Positions 24,138 to 32,648 of a stretch of DNA of 64,000 nucleotides are shown here, in pieces. This DNA comes from Spongisporangium articulatum. Its GTDB lineage: Bacteria; Actinomycetota; Actinomycetes; Actinomycetales; Kineosporiaceae. The notes beneath the pieces were generated by a model. That model did no database searches. It saw only the letters and a program-made list of their open reading frames with translations, and had not been told where the DNA came from. Position 1 is the stretch's first letter, and every line of letters starts with the position of its first letter. The stretch is taken from the NCBI RefSeq assembly GCF_044465595.1, contig NZ_JBITLV010000001.1, forward strand, positions 434,001-498,000, in the 5' to 3' direction. Made by a program: the position numbers and the translations under genes.

Positions 24138-25513
24138 CGATCTCGATCGCGGACGAGTTGCGCGGGCGCATGCACCGCGTGGTCGCCGCCGCCCGCCCGC
24201 GCCCGCAGGGTCTGGTCACCCAGGTGGTCGGGCTCGGCGTCGGCGTGCGCGGGGTACGCGCCGCGGTCGGCGAGCTGCTCACCCTGCACACTCCTTCCGG
24301 ACCGCTTCCGGCCCAGGTGATCTCACTGCACTCCGAGGGGGTCACGTGCATGCCGCTGGGCACCACCACGGGGATCAGCGCGGGAGACCCGGTCTCGGCG
24401 TCCGGCGACGTGCTGCGCATCCCCGCCGGCCCCGGCCTGCTCGGGCGGGTCGTCGACCCGCTCGGGCGGCCCATCGACGGGCAGCCGCCGGCCCTCGACG
24501 TCGAGTACGTGCCCGCCGACGCCTCGGCGCCGAACCCCCTGCACCGCCGCCGGGTCGAGACCGCGCTGCCCACCGGCGTGCGGGCGATCGACACCCTGAT
24601 CCCTGTCGGGGCCGGACAGCGCGTCGGCATCATGGCCGGTTCCGGCGTCGGCAAGTCGACCCTGCTCGGGATGTCCGTGCGCGGCACCTCGGCCCCCGTG
24701 CGGGTGGTGGCCCTGGTCGGCGAACGTGGCCGTGAGGTGCGGGAGTTCATCGAGGACACCCTCGACGCCGAGGCGCGCGCGCACACCGTCATCGTGGTCG
24801 CCACCGCCGACGACCCGGCCCTGCTGCGGGTGACCGCCGCCTTCACCGCGACCCGGATCGCCGAGTGGTTCCGCGACGCCGGCCACGACGTCCTGCTGGT
24901 CGTCGACTCGGTCACCCGGACGGCGATGGCCCAGCGCGAGGTCGCCCTCGCCGCGGGCGAGGCACCGGCCACGCGCGGCTACCCGGCGTCCGTGTTCGCC
25001 ATGCTGCCGCGGCTCCTGGAGCGTTCCGGCCCCGGGGTGAACGGCAGCATCACCGCGATGTACACGGTGCTGGTCGAGGGCGACGACCTGAACGACCCGG
25101 TCGGCGACACGGTCCGGGGCATCCTCGACGGCCACATCGTGCTGTCCCGCGCACTGGCCACGTCCGGACACTTCCCGAGCATCGACGTCCTGGAGTCGGT
25201 CTCGCGCGTGGAGCGGGCCGTGCTCGGCGAACCGCAGCGGCAACTGGCGGGCGCCGCCCGACAGCTGCTGGCCGCCTGGCGCGACGTGCGTGAACTCGTC
25301 GAGGTCGGCGCCTACGCGGGCGGCAGCGACCCCATCACCGACCTCGCGATCCGGTTGCGCCCCCAGCTCGACGCCTTCCTACGGCAGGCCCCCGACGAGG
25401 TCGTCCCGTACGAGGAGTCCTGGCAGTCGTTGCAGGCCGTGCTGTCGCCGCCCGCCCCCGGCACCCCGGTCGCCGGCGGGCCCGTCGGCATGCTCGGGGG
25501 TGGCCAGGCATGA
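24134..25513 (+). CDS. fliI: Flagellar type III export ATPase FliI
   Basis: FliI is the F1-beta-like ATPase that powers or primes export. The 459-residue protein has the Walker A motif GSGVGKST (about 171-178), the signature region of Walker B (DVLLVVDSVTRTAMAQREVA) and the family stretch ASVFAMLPRLLERSG. The N-terminal specificity domain is complete. The start is the GTG overlapping the fliH stop (GTGA); longer upstream starts would run inside fliH. Its stop overlaps fliJ by 4 bases. Confidence 0.97.
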   Translation: MTISIADELRGRMHRVVAAARPRPQGLVTQVVGLGVGVRGVRAAVGELLTLHTPSGPLPAQVISLHSEGVTCMPLGTTTGISAGDPVSASGDVLRIPAGPGLLGRVVDPLGRPIDGQPPALDVEYVPADASAPNPLHRRRVETALPTGVRAIDTLIPVGAGQRVGIMAGSGVGKSTLLGMSVRGTSAPVRVVALVGERGREVREFIEDTLDAEARAHTVIVVATADDPALLRVTAAFTATRIAEWFRDAGHDVLLVVDSVTRTAMAQREVALAAGEAPATRGYPASVFAMLPRLLERSGPGVNGSITAMYTVLVEGDDLNDPVGDTVRGILDGHIVLSRALATSGHFPSIDVLESVSRVERAVLGEPQRQLAGAARQLLAAWRDVRELVEVGAYAGGSDPITDLAIRLRPQLDAFLRQAPDEVVPYEESWQSLQAVLSPPAPGTPVAGGPVGMLGGGQA

Positions 25514-25962
25514 GCGCGACGTTCCGCCTGGGCACGCTCGAACGACTGCGCGAGGACCGCGTCGACGAGGCCGCGAAGGCCCTGGCCACCGCCGCCGCGG
25601 CCGTCGAGGAGGCCGTGGGCAGGCGCGACCTCCTGGCCGCGCAGCTCCAGCGAAGCAGCGGGCCCGCCGTCGGACAGCGGTACGCCAACGCGCACGACCT
25701 GGTCACCGGAGCCCTGTTCCGCGAGCGGCTGCGCGACATGGTCCGGGCCGCGGCCGGCGAGATCGCCCGGTTGGAGGAGGCCCGCGAGGCCGCCCGCACC
25801 GACTGGCTGGAGGCGCGGGCCCAGCTGCGCGCCGTCCAGATGCTGCACGACCGGCACCGGGCCACAGTGGCCAAGGAACGGATCCGCAAGGAGCAGATCG
25901 AGCTCGACGAGTTCGCCCTGCGGAACCGGGAACTCGTCGGACCGGGGGGTGACGACCGATGA
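25510..25962 (+). CDS. fliJ: FliJ-like flagellar export chaperone/ATPase stalk protein
   Basis: The 150-residue protein is almost entirely coiled coil (for example LRDMVRAAAGEIARLEEARE and ATVAKERIRKEQIELDEFAL), matching FliJ, which forms the central stalk in the FliI hexamer and handles chaperones. Size and order (fliI then fliJ) agree. It is joined to both neighbours by 4-base ATGA overlaps. FliJ has few invariant residues, so the call rests on position and structure. Confidence 0.85.
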   Translation: MSATFRLGTLERLREDRVDEAAKALATAAAAVEEAVGRRDLLAAQLQRSSGPAVGQRYANAHDLVTGALFRERLRDMVRAAAGEIARLEEAREAARTDWLEARAQLRAVQMLHDRHRATVAKERIRKEQIELDEFALRNRELVGPGGDDR

Positions 25963-26933
25963 CCGACACCGGGTTCGCGGCGGTCCAGTCGCGCGTCGCC
26001 CAGTTGCAGGCCCTGCTCAGCCCGACCGGGACGTCGTCCGCGTCGAACTCCTCCAGCGCCTTCGACAAGGCACTGGCGGCGGCCGGCGCCACCGACGGCA
26101 CCGACGTCCGCCAGCAGGCGATCGACATCGCCAAGAAGTACCTGGGCGTGCCGTACAAGTGGGGCGGCACCGACCCCAGGACCGGGCTCGACTGTTCGGG
26201 TTTCGCGCAGCTGGTGATGAAGCAGGTCGGCGTGAACCTGCCCCGGACCAGCGCCGAGCAGGCCAAGGTCGGCACCGAGGTGTCGTCACTGGACGACGCG
26301 CAGCCCGGCGACCTGGTGTTCTTCGGTTCGCCCGTGCACCACGTCGGCATCTACGTCGGGGACGGCAAGATGATCGACGCGCCGCACACCGGCAGCGAGG
26401 TGCGGATCGAGAAGGTCTGGGGCACGCCGAGTCACATCCGGCGGGTACTTCCCGAGAGCACCGGGACGGCGACGGCCTCCTCGGCCGCGTCGGTCTCCGG
26501 CCTGCTGGGCACGCAGTCCGTCGGATCCGCCGGTGGCACGGGAGCGCTGTCGGGTACCCCGTACGCCGACCTGTTCGCCCGCGCCGGCCGCAAGTACGGC
26601 GTCGACCCGTCGCTGCTGTCGGCCATCGCCAAGGCCGAGAGCAGCTACAACCCCTCGGCGGTCAGCCACGCCGGGGCCCGCGGCCTGATGCAGCTGATGC
26701 CCGGTACGGCCAGGGGCCTCGGTGTCGACCCCGACAACCCGACCCAGGCCGTCAACGGCGCCGCCAAGCTGATGGCCGACAACCTGCGCACCTTCAACGG
26801 ACGGGTGGATCTGGCGCTGGCGGCTTACAACGCGGGCCCGGGTGCCGTCCGGAAGTACAACGGCATCCCGCCCTACGAGGAGACCCAGAACTACGTGAAG
26901 CGCGTCAGCAGCTACTGGAAGGACCTGCGATGA
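25959..26933 (+). CDS. Two-domain peptidoglycan hydrolase: NlpC/P60 plus lytic transglycosylase (FlgJ-like role)
   Basis: The 324-residue protein combines an NlpC/P60 endopeptidase domain (about 50-170; catalytic Cys in GLDCSGFAQLVM, His in HHVGIYVGDG) with a C-terminal SLT lytic transglycosylase domain (about 205-320; catalytic Glu in SAIAKAESSYNP, then GARGLMQLMPGTA and DLALAAYNAGPGAVRKYNG). It would cut both stem peptides and glycan strands, opening the thick wall for the rod and hook. It lacks a Sec signal peptide, so export through the flagellar apparatus is likely (inference). It sits between fliJ and fliK with 4-base overlaps on both sides. Confidence 0.93.
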   Translation: MTDTGFAAVQSRVAQLQALLSPTGTSSASNSSSAFDKALAAAGATDGTDVRQQAIDIAKKYLGVPYKWGGTDPRTGLDCSGFAQLVMKQVGVNLPRTSAEQAKVGTEVSSLDDAQPGDLVFFGSPVHHVGIYVGDGKMIDAPHTGSEVRIEKVWGTPSHIRRVLPESTGTATASSAASVSGLLGTQSVGSAGGTGALSGTPYADLFARAGRKYGVDPSLLSAIAKAESSYNPSAVSHAGARGLMQLMPGTARGLGVDPDNPTQAVNGAAKLMADNLRTFNGRVDLALAAYNAGPGAVRKYNGIPPYEETQNYVKRVSSYWKDLR

Positions 26934-28528
26934 GCCCCGTTTCGAGCGTTCCTGCCGCGGCGCCGAGCCCGCAGAGCACGCCCGCCCCGGCGCCGGGCCC
27001 GAGCAGGGCCGGTCGGTCCGAGTTCGACGACGTGCTGGCCGGTGAGCAGCAGTCCGCGCGCGCCGAGCGTCGCGACCCCCCGGCCCGCAGCCGCCGTGCG
27101 GAGCGGCCCGAACGGGCGGAGCGGCCCGAACGTCCCGAGCGGGCCGAGCGCGTCGACCGTTCAGAGCGGGCCGGCCGGCCGGACGCCACCGACGGCGCCG
27201 ACGCACGGGTGCAGGACGAGCAGCCTGCAGACGGCCCCGCCGACCAGTCGGCCACCACCGGCGCCGAGGTGGCGGTCGCGGCCCAGGTCGCCGGCCAGAC
27301 GCCGGTCGCCGCGCCGGCTCCGACCACCGAGGGCACCACCGACGGCGCGACGGGCGTCGACAGTGCGCAGGCCACCATCCAGGACTCGCCCCGGCCCGGC
27401 GCTGCTCCCGTGCCCGGCGCGCAGGCCGGGCCGGGCGAGGCCCGGGCGGCCACTCAGCCGGGCACGCCGGGCACGTCGGGCACGCCGGGCACGGCACAGC
27501 TCGACGCGCAGGCTCTCCCACCCGTCGCCGAGAACCCCGCCACCACCGGTTCGGCGCCGGGCACGGCGTCCCCGGCGCAGCTCACCCAGGTCGAGCAGGC
27601 CCTACCCGGGTCGGGCGCGACGGCCGGCCCGGCGACCGAGGGCGAGCCGCGCACCCGCCGGGTGGCCGTCGTCCCCGGGGCACCGAAACCGGTGCTCTCC
27701 GCGGGCGACCGGGTCGCCGTGGACCGGGCCACCACCCCCGCCACGGCGGGCGGCGAGGCCACCGACCCGACCGCGGCGGGCGTCGTCCAGCCGACCCTGG
27801 CCGCGGACCTCGCCGTCCAGGGCGCTGCCCAGCAGAGCCTGCAGAACGCCCAGGTGCAGCCGGTGCCACCGACCTCGTCTGCGGGCCGGCCGGTTCCGGA
27901 AGTCGAGGCGGTCGCGGCCGGCGCACCGTCCCGGGTGGATGCTCAGGACTCGGGTGACGACCCCGGGTCGGGCATCGATCCGGCCGCGGGGCAGGCCTTC
28001 TCGGCCCTGTTGAACCAGCAGAGCACGGCCCTGACCCGGGCCGAGGCGGCGTCGTCCACGCAGGCCCAGCCGGCCACCCCCGCACCGCCGGTGACCGACC
28101 AGGTGGCCGCCCAGCTCGGGAAGCACCTGTCCGGGACGCGGCGCCTCGCCGACGGCTCGCACACCACGGTGATCAAGCTGTCCCCGGAGCAGCTGGGCGA
28201 CGTGACGGTCAAGCTGGACGTGCGCGAGGGCGGCGTGCGGATGGAGCTGATCGCTGCGCCGCAGGCCCTCTCGGCCCTCCAGAACGACCTGAACCAGCTG
28301 CGCGACCAACTGGCGCAGTCGGGCCTCGACCTCGGCGACGTGACGTTCAGCCAGCCCGACCTGAGCCAGGGCGGCCCGCAGCAGGACGGCGCCGCGCAAC
28401 AGCCCGCCGCCGACCGCGGCTCCGACGGCCCGCGCGGGCGCGAGACCGGTGCCCGGGAGCGTCGCCCCGAACCCGCCGCCCCGCTCGCCCCGCCGGTCCA
28501 GGGGGGTCGATTCGACGTCCGCGTCTGA
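26930..28528 (+). CDS. fliK: Flagellar hook-length control protein FliK
   Basis: FliK measures hook length and switches export to filament proteins. The 532-residue protein starts at an ATG overlapping the previous stop (ATGA). Residues 1-380 are Pro/Ala/Glu/Arg-rich and low in complexity, including an R-rich ERPER/AERPE repeat stretch near 50-85 and a GTPGT/SGT repeat near 180. The conserved FliK C-terminal domain is at about 405-470 (TVIKLSPEQLGDVTVKLDVR, VRMELIAAPQALSALQNDLN, LRDQLAQSGLDLGDVTFSQ). A disordered ruler plus this domain is the family's usual build. Confidence 0.92.
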   Translation: MSPVSSVPAAAPSPQSTPAPAPGPSRAGRSEFDDVLAGEQQSARAERRDPPARSRRAERPERAERPERPERAERVDRSERAGRPDATDGADARVQDEQPADGPADQSATTGAEVAVAAQVAGQTPVAAPAPTTEGTTDGATGVDSAQATIQDSPRPGAAPVPGAQAGPGEARAATQPGTPGTSGTPGTAQLDAQALPPVAENPATTGSAPGTASPAQLTQVEQALPGSGATAGPATEGEPRTRRVAVVPGAPKPVLSAGDRVAVDRATTPATAGGEATDPTAAGVVQPTLAADLAVQGAAQQSLQNAQVQPVPPTSSAGRPVPEVEAVAAGAPSRVDAQDSGDDPGSGIDPAAGQAFSALLNQQSTALTRAEAASSTQAQPATPAPPVTDQVAAQLGKHLSGTRRLADGSHTTVIKLSPEQLGDVTVKLDVREGGVRMELIAAPQALSALQNDLNQLRDQLAQSGLDLGDVTFSQPDLSQGGPQQDGAAQQPAADRGSDGPRGRETGARERRPEPAAPLAPPVQGGRFDVRV

Positions 28529-28574
28529 GCCCTCGAACTGACCGACAATCCCCCCACGAGAGGCGAATCAGCAC

Positions 28575-29003
28575 ATGGCTACCGCACCCATCGGCTCGTT
28601 GACCAACACCACGCCGGCGAGCACGGCCGACAAGTCCACCGCCAAGACCAGCAATGACCAGATGAATCAGGACACGTTCCTGAAACTGCTCGTGGCCCAG
28701 CTCAAGTACCAGGACCCGAGCAACCCGACCGACAGCAGCCAGTTCATGGCGCAGACGGCTCAGTTCACCCTCGTCGAGAAGATGGAGGCGCTGGCCAAGT
28801 CTCAGGAGACGCTCGTGCAGAGCAGCCAGCTGTCATCCGCGACGTCCCTGGTGGGCGCCCAGATCACCTACCTCCAATCGGGTGTTTCGCAGACCGGGAT
28901 AGTCACCGGGGTAAGCATTTCCGACGGCACGCCGACCTTGATGGTTGGAGACACGAAGGTGGATCTGAGCACGGTGCAGACCGTGACCCGCGCCGGTTCC
29001 TGA
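28575..29003 (+). CDS. flgD: Flagellar hook capping protein FlgD
   Basis: FlgD caps the growing hook. The 142-residue protein shows the family motif MNQDTFLKLLVAQLKYQDPS followed by PTDSSQFMAQTAQFTLVEKM. The C-terminal half (LVGAQITYLQSGVSQTGIVT, a small beta domain) matches short Gram-positive FlgD, without the longer Ig-like part of enteric FlgD. It lies 46 bases after fliK and before flgE, the standard order. Confidence 0.94.
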   Translation: MATAPIGSLTNTTPASTADKSTAKTSNDQMNQDTFLKLLVAQLKYQDPSNPTDSSQFMAQTAQFTLVEKMEALAKSQETLVQSSQLSSATSLVGAQITYLQSGVSQTGIVTGVSISDGTPTLMVGDTKVDLSTVQTVTRAGS

Positions 29004-29112
29004 CCCAGGCGCACCACCACAACTGAAGACCTACCAAGGACCGCGGGTCACGGACCAGAACCCGCCCTCCACGGCACGGATGCCGACCTCACGAAGCCCA
29101 GGAGGCTCCGGC

Positions 29113-30300
29113 ATGCTCCGCTCCCTGTTCTCCGGCATTTCCGGCCTGAAGGCCCACCAGACGATGATGGACGTCGTCGGCAACAACATCGCCAACGTCA
29201 ACACCAACGGCTTCAAGGCGAGCAACGTCGTCTTCGAGGACACCCTCAGCCAGATGGTGCGCGCCGCAGCCGCTCCGAGCAGCGCGGCCGGCGGCCTCAA
29301 CCCGACCCAGATCGGTCTCGGGGTCCAGACGGGCACGATCCAGACCAACTTCCTGCAGGGGTCGGCGCAGACCACGAACAAGGCGACCGACCTGATGCTG
29401 CAGGGCGACGGCTTCTTCGTGCTGAAGGACGGCAACCAGGAGGTCTACTCCCGGGCCGGCTCGTTCACCTTCGACACCGACGGCTATCTGATCAACAGCG
29501 ACGGCAACTACGTCCAGGGGTTCCCGGCGACCAACGGCGTGGTCGACCCGTACGGCAACCTGACCAGCATCCGGCTCCAGGTCGGGACCACCATCGCCGG
29601 CACCCCGAGCACCAACGCCGTGGTCTCCGGCAACATGAAGAACGGCGACGCCTCGACCCGGACCCTGAGCACCGAGGCGTTCGACACCCTCGGTGCCGCA
29701 CACAATCTCACCATCTCGCTGGACGACGACGGCAGCGGCGGCTTCAACGTGACCGTCACCGACCAGAGCGACGGGACGACCGGCTCGGGCGCCGTCACGT
29801 TCACGGCGGCCGGCGCCAACGCCTCGGGCGCGGCGACGATCACGCTGGCCGACGGTACCCAGGTGGACATCGACCTGACCGGCATCACCAACTACGCCGG
29901 CGTCGAGTCGGTCGAGGTGAAGTCGCACGACGGTGCGGCCGCGGGCACCCTGCAGTCGTTCCAGATCGCGCCCGACGGAACCGTGATCGGCATCTACAGC
30001 AACGGTCAGAAGCGCAACGAGGCCCAGCTGGCCGTGGCCAACTTCAACAACCCTCAGGGTCTGGAGAAGGTCGGCGACAGCCTCTACCGCTCCAGCACCA
30101 ACTCCGGCCTGGCCCAGGTCGGCGTCCCGGGGGCGGGCGGTCGCGGCACCGTCACCTCCGGCTCCCTGGAGATGAGCAACGTCGACCTCGGTGCCGAGTT
30201 CACCAACCTGATCATCGCCCAGCGCGGTTTCCAGGCGAACTCGAAGGTCATCACCGCCAGCGACGAGATGCTCCAGGACCTGGTCAACATCAAGCGCTGA
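29113..30300 (+). CDS. flgE: Flagellar hook protein FlgE
   Basis: FlgE forms the hook. The 395-residue protein begins MLRSLFSGISGLKAHQTMMD with the rod/hook motif VVGNNIANVNTNGFKASNVV and ends LEMSNVDLGAEFTNLIIAQR, GFQANSKVITASDEMLQDLV, both conserved. The middle is a D1-type domain (VYSRAGSFTFDTDGYLINSD). The start at 29113 follows a strong AGGAGG ribosome-binding site; an in-frame ATG 11 codons upstream has none. A terminator structure follows at 30302-30366. Confidence 0.96.
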   Translation: MLRSLFSGISGLKAHQTMMDVVGNNIANVNTNGFKASNVVFEDTLSQMVRAAAAPSSAAGGLNPTQIGLGVQTGTIQTNFLQGSAQTTNKATDLMLQGDGFFVLKDGNQEVYSRAGSFTFDTDGYLINSDGNYVQGFPATNGVVDPYGNLTSIRLQVGTTIAGTPSTNAVVSGNMKNGDASTRTLSTEAFDTLGAAHNLTISLDDDGSGGFNVTVTDQSDGTTGSGAVTFTAAGANASGAATITLADGTQVDIDLTGITNYAGVESVEVKSHDGAAAGTLQSFQIAPDGTVIGIYSNGQKRNEAQLAVANFNNPQGLEKVGDSLYRSSTNSGLAQVGVPGAGGRGTVTSGSLEMSNVDLGAEFTNLIIAQRGFQANSKVITASDEMLQDLVNIKR

Positions 30301-30301
30301 T

Positions 30302-30366
30302 GAGGCGTGACGCCTCGGCGTGAGGCTGCGCCCGTTCCGGGTCGGTCGGGGGACCGGAACGGGCGT
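30302..30366 (+). terminator. Tandem hairpins after flgE
   Basis: A 6-bp hairpin (GAGGCG/CGCCTC, 30302-30316) overlaps the end of flgE. A stronger one follows, with a 12-13-bp stem (30328-30340 with 30354-30366, core CCCGTTCCGG/CCGGAACGGG) and a 13-base loop. Together they probably end or attenuate the hook transcript before flbD-motAB. The 140 bases from there to flbD hold no gene; a weak TCAA-N15-TCCGA match at 30435 is the only promoter-like signal. Confidence 0.7.
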
Positions 30367-30509
30367 CGCTTTGCCCACCGAAGGTGCCGCCGGGGTCGGT
30401 CAATGCTCCTCACCCGTTCGGCGCAGCGCTCCCCTCAACTTCACCCGGCAGCATCCGACCGGATCCGTGGGACCACGGACGGTCCTCTTCACCCCAGGGA
30501 CGGAACACC

Positions 30510-30836
30510 GTGATCACTTTGACGAGATTGGGTGCGGGACAGGCCATAGCGGTCAATCCCGACCTCATCGAACGGATCGAGGCGACTCCTGACACGGTCG
30601 TCACGCTCGTCGACGGCCACAAGCTGGTCGTCGAGGAGCCGCTGGACGACGTGATCGAGCGGGTCCGTACCTGGCGCGCCTCCGTGGCGGCGCAGGCCGT
30701 CCAGATCTTCCGTCAGACCGAGTTCGACGACGACTCGCTGACCGAGCACGACATGTCAGAGGTGGCACTCGCGGACAAGGCCGGCGCGCATGCGCAGGTC
30801 GGCCGGGTGCTGCGGATGCCCACTCGGGAGGTATGA
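30510..30836 (+). CDS. flbD: FlbD-family flagellar protein
   Basis: This small protein is found before motA in Gram-positive flagellar operons; related swarming-motility proteins exist in Bacillus. The 108-residue product begins MITLTRLGAGQAIAVNPDLI and continues ERIEATPDTVVTLVDGHKLV with VVEEPLDDVIERVRTWRASV, the full family pattern (about 70 residues), plus a 35-residue acidic tail. It starts at a GTG (30510). The function is not well defined; a regulatory or assembly role for motor genes is assumed. motA starts 3 bases after its stop. Confidence 0.88.
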   Translation: MITLTRLGAGQAIAVNPDLIERIEATPDTVVTLVDGHKLVVEEPLDDVIERVRTWRASVAAQAVQIFRQTEFDDDSLTEHDMSEVALADKAGAHAQVGRVLRMPTREV

Positions 30837-30839
30837 GCC

Positions 30840-31613
30840 GTGGATCCGGCAACCATAATCGGCCTGGTCGTCGCCTTCGGCGCGATCGTCGGGTCGATGG
30901 TCATGGAGGGCGGCAACCCGGCTGTCCTGTTCGCCCCGCCCGCCCTGGTCCTGATCTTCGTCGGCACCATGGGCGCCTGCATGGCGGGCAGCAACCTGCC
31001 CTCCACCATCGCCGCGATCAAGTGGCTGATCTTCGCCTTCACGGCCAAGAAGACCGACCCCGAGACGGTCGTCGAACCGCTGGTGAAGATGGCCGAGAAG
31101 GCGCGCAAGGAGGGCCTCCTGGCGCTGGAGTCCGAGATGGAGACCATCGAGGACCCGTTCATGCGCAAGGGCCTGCAGATGGCCGTCGACGGCACCGACC
31201 CGGACGACCTGTTCGAGATCCTGGCCGCCGAGGTGAAGGCCAAGAAGGCTTCCGGGGCCATCGGTTCCGGGTTCTGGACCGACGCCGGTGGCTACTCCCC
31301 GACGATCGGCATCATCGGCACCGTCATGGGTCTGATCCACGTGCTCGAGAACCTGTCCCAACCGGACAAGCTCGGTGAGCTCATCGCCGCGGCGTTCATC
31401 GCGACCCTGTGGGGCGTGCTCTCGGCGAACGTGATGTTCCTGCCCTGGGGCAAGCGGATCAAGTTCATGGTCGGCCAGGAGACGGCGAAGATGGAACTCA
31501 TCATCGACGGCGTGCTGTCCATCCAGGCCGGGGCCAACCCGCGCGTGGTGGCCACCAAGCTGAAGTCGAAGATGACCCCGGCCGGCCCCGGTGAAGTCAA
31601 GGAAGCGGCATGA
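30840..31613 (+). CDS. motA: Flagellar motor stator protein MotA
   Basis: MotA forms, with MotB, the proton-driven stator that turns the FliG ring. The 257-residue protein has four membrane helices: residues 3-22 and 30-50, and the pair after the cytoplasmic loop in ASGAIGSGFWTDAGGYSPTI, GIIGTVMGLIHVLENLSQPD and LIAAAFIATLWGVLSANVMF. The cytoplasmic loop (about 75-140) carries conserved charged residues. Start is GTG (MDPATIIGLVVAFGAIVGSM). It overlaps motB by 4 bases. Confidence 0.96.
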   Translation: MDPATIIGLVVAFGAIVGSMVMEGGNPAVLFAPPALVLIFVGTMGACMAGSNLPSTIAAIKWLIFAFTAKKTDPETVVEPLVKMAEKARKEGLLALESEMETIEDPFMRKGLQMAVDGTDPDDLFEILAAEVKAKKASGAIGSGFWTDAGGYSPTIGIIGTVMGLIHVLENLSQPDKLGELIAAAFIATLWGVLSANVMFLPWGKRIKFMVGQETAKMELIIDGVLSIQAGANPRVVATKLKSKMTPAGPGEVKEAA

Positions 31614-32578
31614 GCGACGGCGGCGGTGGGGGCGGCAAGAAGCGCCGCGCCATCGAGGAGGAGCACGAGGAGCACGAGAACCACGAGCGCTGGCTCGTCA
31701 GCTACGCCGACATGATGACGCTGCTGATGGTTCTGTTCATCGTCATGTTCGCCATCAGCCAGGTGGACACGCGGAAGTTCGCCGCGCTGAAGACCGGTCT
31801 GTCAGCGGGTTTCGGTGCACCGGTGGCCCTGCTGGCGGGCGGCGACACGATGCTCGACTCGGGGGGTGCGGTCGCGCCCGACAGCATCAACCTGGCCGGC
31901 AACGCGGGCAACGACCGGAGCAAGAGCTTCACGCCGAACACCACCGCCAGCGAGGAACAGGTCGCGAAGCTGGCCAAGGCCACCGAGCAGGCGCAGGTCA
32001 AGCGGGAGGTCGAGAACCTCCAGAAGGCCGAGCAGCAGCTGAAGGAGGCCCTGCAGAAGGCCGGCATGTCCAAGAAGGCTGAGTTCCGTTTCAACGAGCG
32101 CGGTCTCGTGGTCACGGTGGCCACCGACAACGTGCTGTTCCCCAGCGGCAGCGCCGACCTGCAGCCGCAGGGCCAGGCGGTGCTGAACGTGCTGGCGCCG
32201 ACGTTGAAGAAGCTGCCCAACAACCTGAGTATCGAGGGGCACACCGACTCGAATCCGATCAGCACGGAACGCTTTCCGTCGAACTGGGAGCTGTCCGGCG
32301 ACCGGGCGAGCGGCGTGCTGCGCTACCTGCACGCGCAGGACGGCATCCCCTACAGCCGGATGTCGGCCACCGGGTACGCGGACACCGAGCCCCGGGTGAA
32401 GGGGACCAGCGCCGCCGACGACGACAAGAACCGGCGCGTCGAGATCATCGTGCTGGCCCGGGTGGACAACTCCGCCGGGCGCGCCGTCGCCGAGCTCGGC
32501 AACGACGACTCGGGCACGTCGTCAAGCAGCTCCACGAGTGAAACCACCCAGGACACCGAATCTTCCGACTCGCCCTGA
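31610..32578 (+). CDS. motB: Flagellar motor stator protein MotB
   Basis: MotB anchors the stator to peptidoglycan and carries the proton-binding Asp. The 322-residue protein has one N-terminal membrane helix (WLVSYADMMTLLMVLFIVMF) with the essential Asp at residue 34, a plug/linker with a coil (about 120-150) and a C-terminal OmpA-like peptidoglycan-binding domain (VLFPSGSADLQPQGQAVLNV, SIEGHTDSNPIS, NRRVEIIVLA). The Tyr-Ala-Asp context indicates a proton-type rather than sodium-type motor (inference). A Ser/Thr/Asp-rich tail ends the protein. Confidence 0.96.
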   Translation: MSDGGGGGGKKRRAIEEEHEEHENHERWLVSYADMMTLLMVLFIVMFAISQVDTRKFAALKTGLSAGFGAPVALLAGGDTMLDSGGAVAPDSINLAGNAGNDRSKSFTPNTTASEEQVAKLAKATEQAQVKREVENLQKAEQQLKEALQKAGMSKKAEFRFNERGLVVTVATDNVLFPSGSADLQPQGQAVLNVLAPTLKKLPNNLSIEGHTDSNPISTERFPSNWELSGDRASGVLRYLHAQDGIPYSRMSATGYADTEPRVKGTSAADDDKNRRVEIIVLARVDNSAGRAVAELGNDDSGTSSSSSTSETTQDTESSDSP

Positions 32579-32648
32579 CGACAGGAACGCGAGCGGTACC
32601 GGCAGGGAAGCCACCACCACGACACGGACGTAGAGAAGGAGCAAGGCC

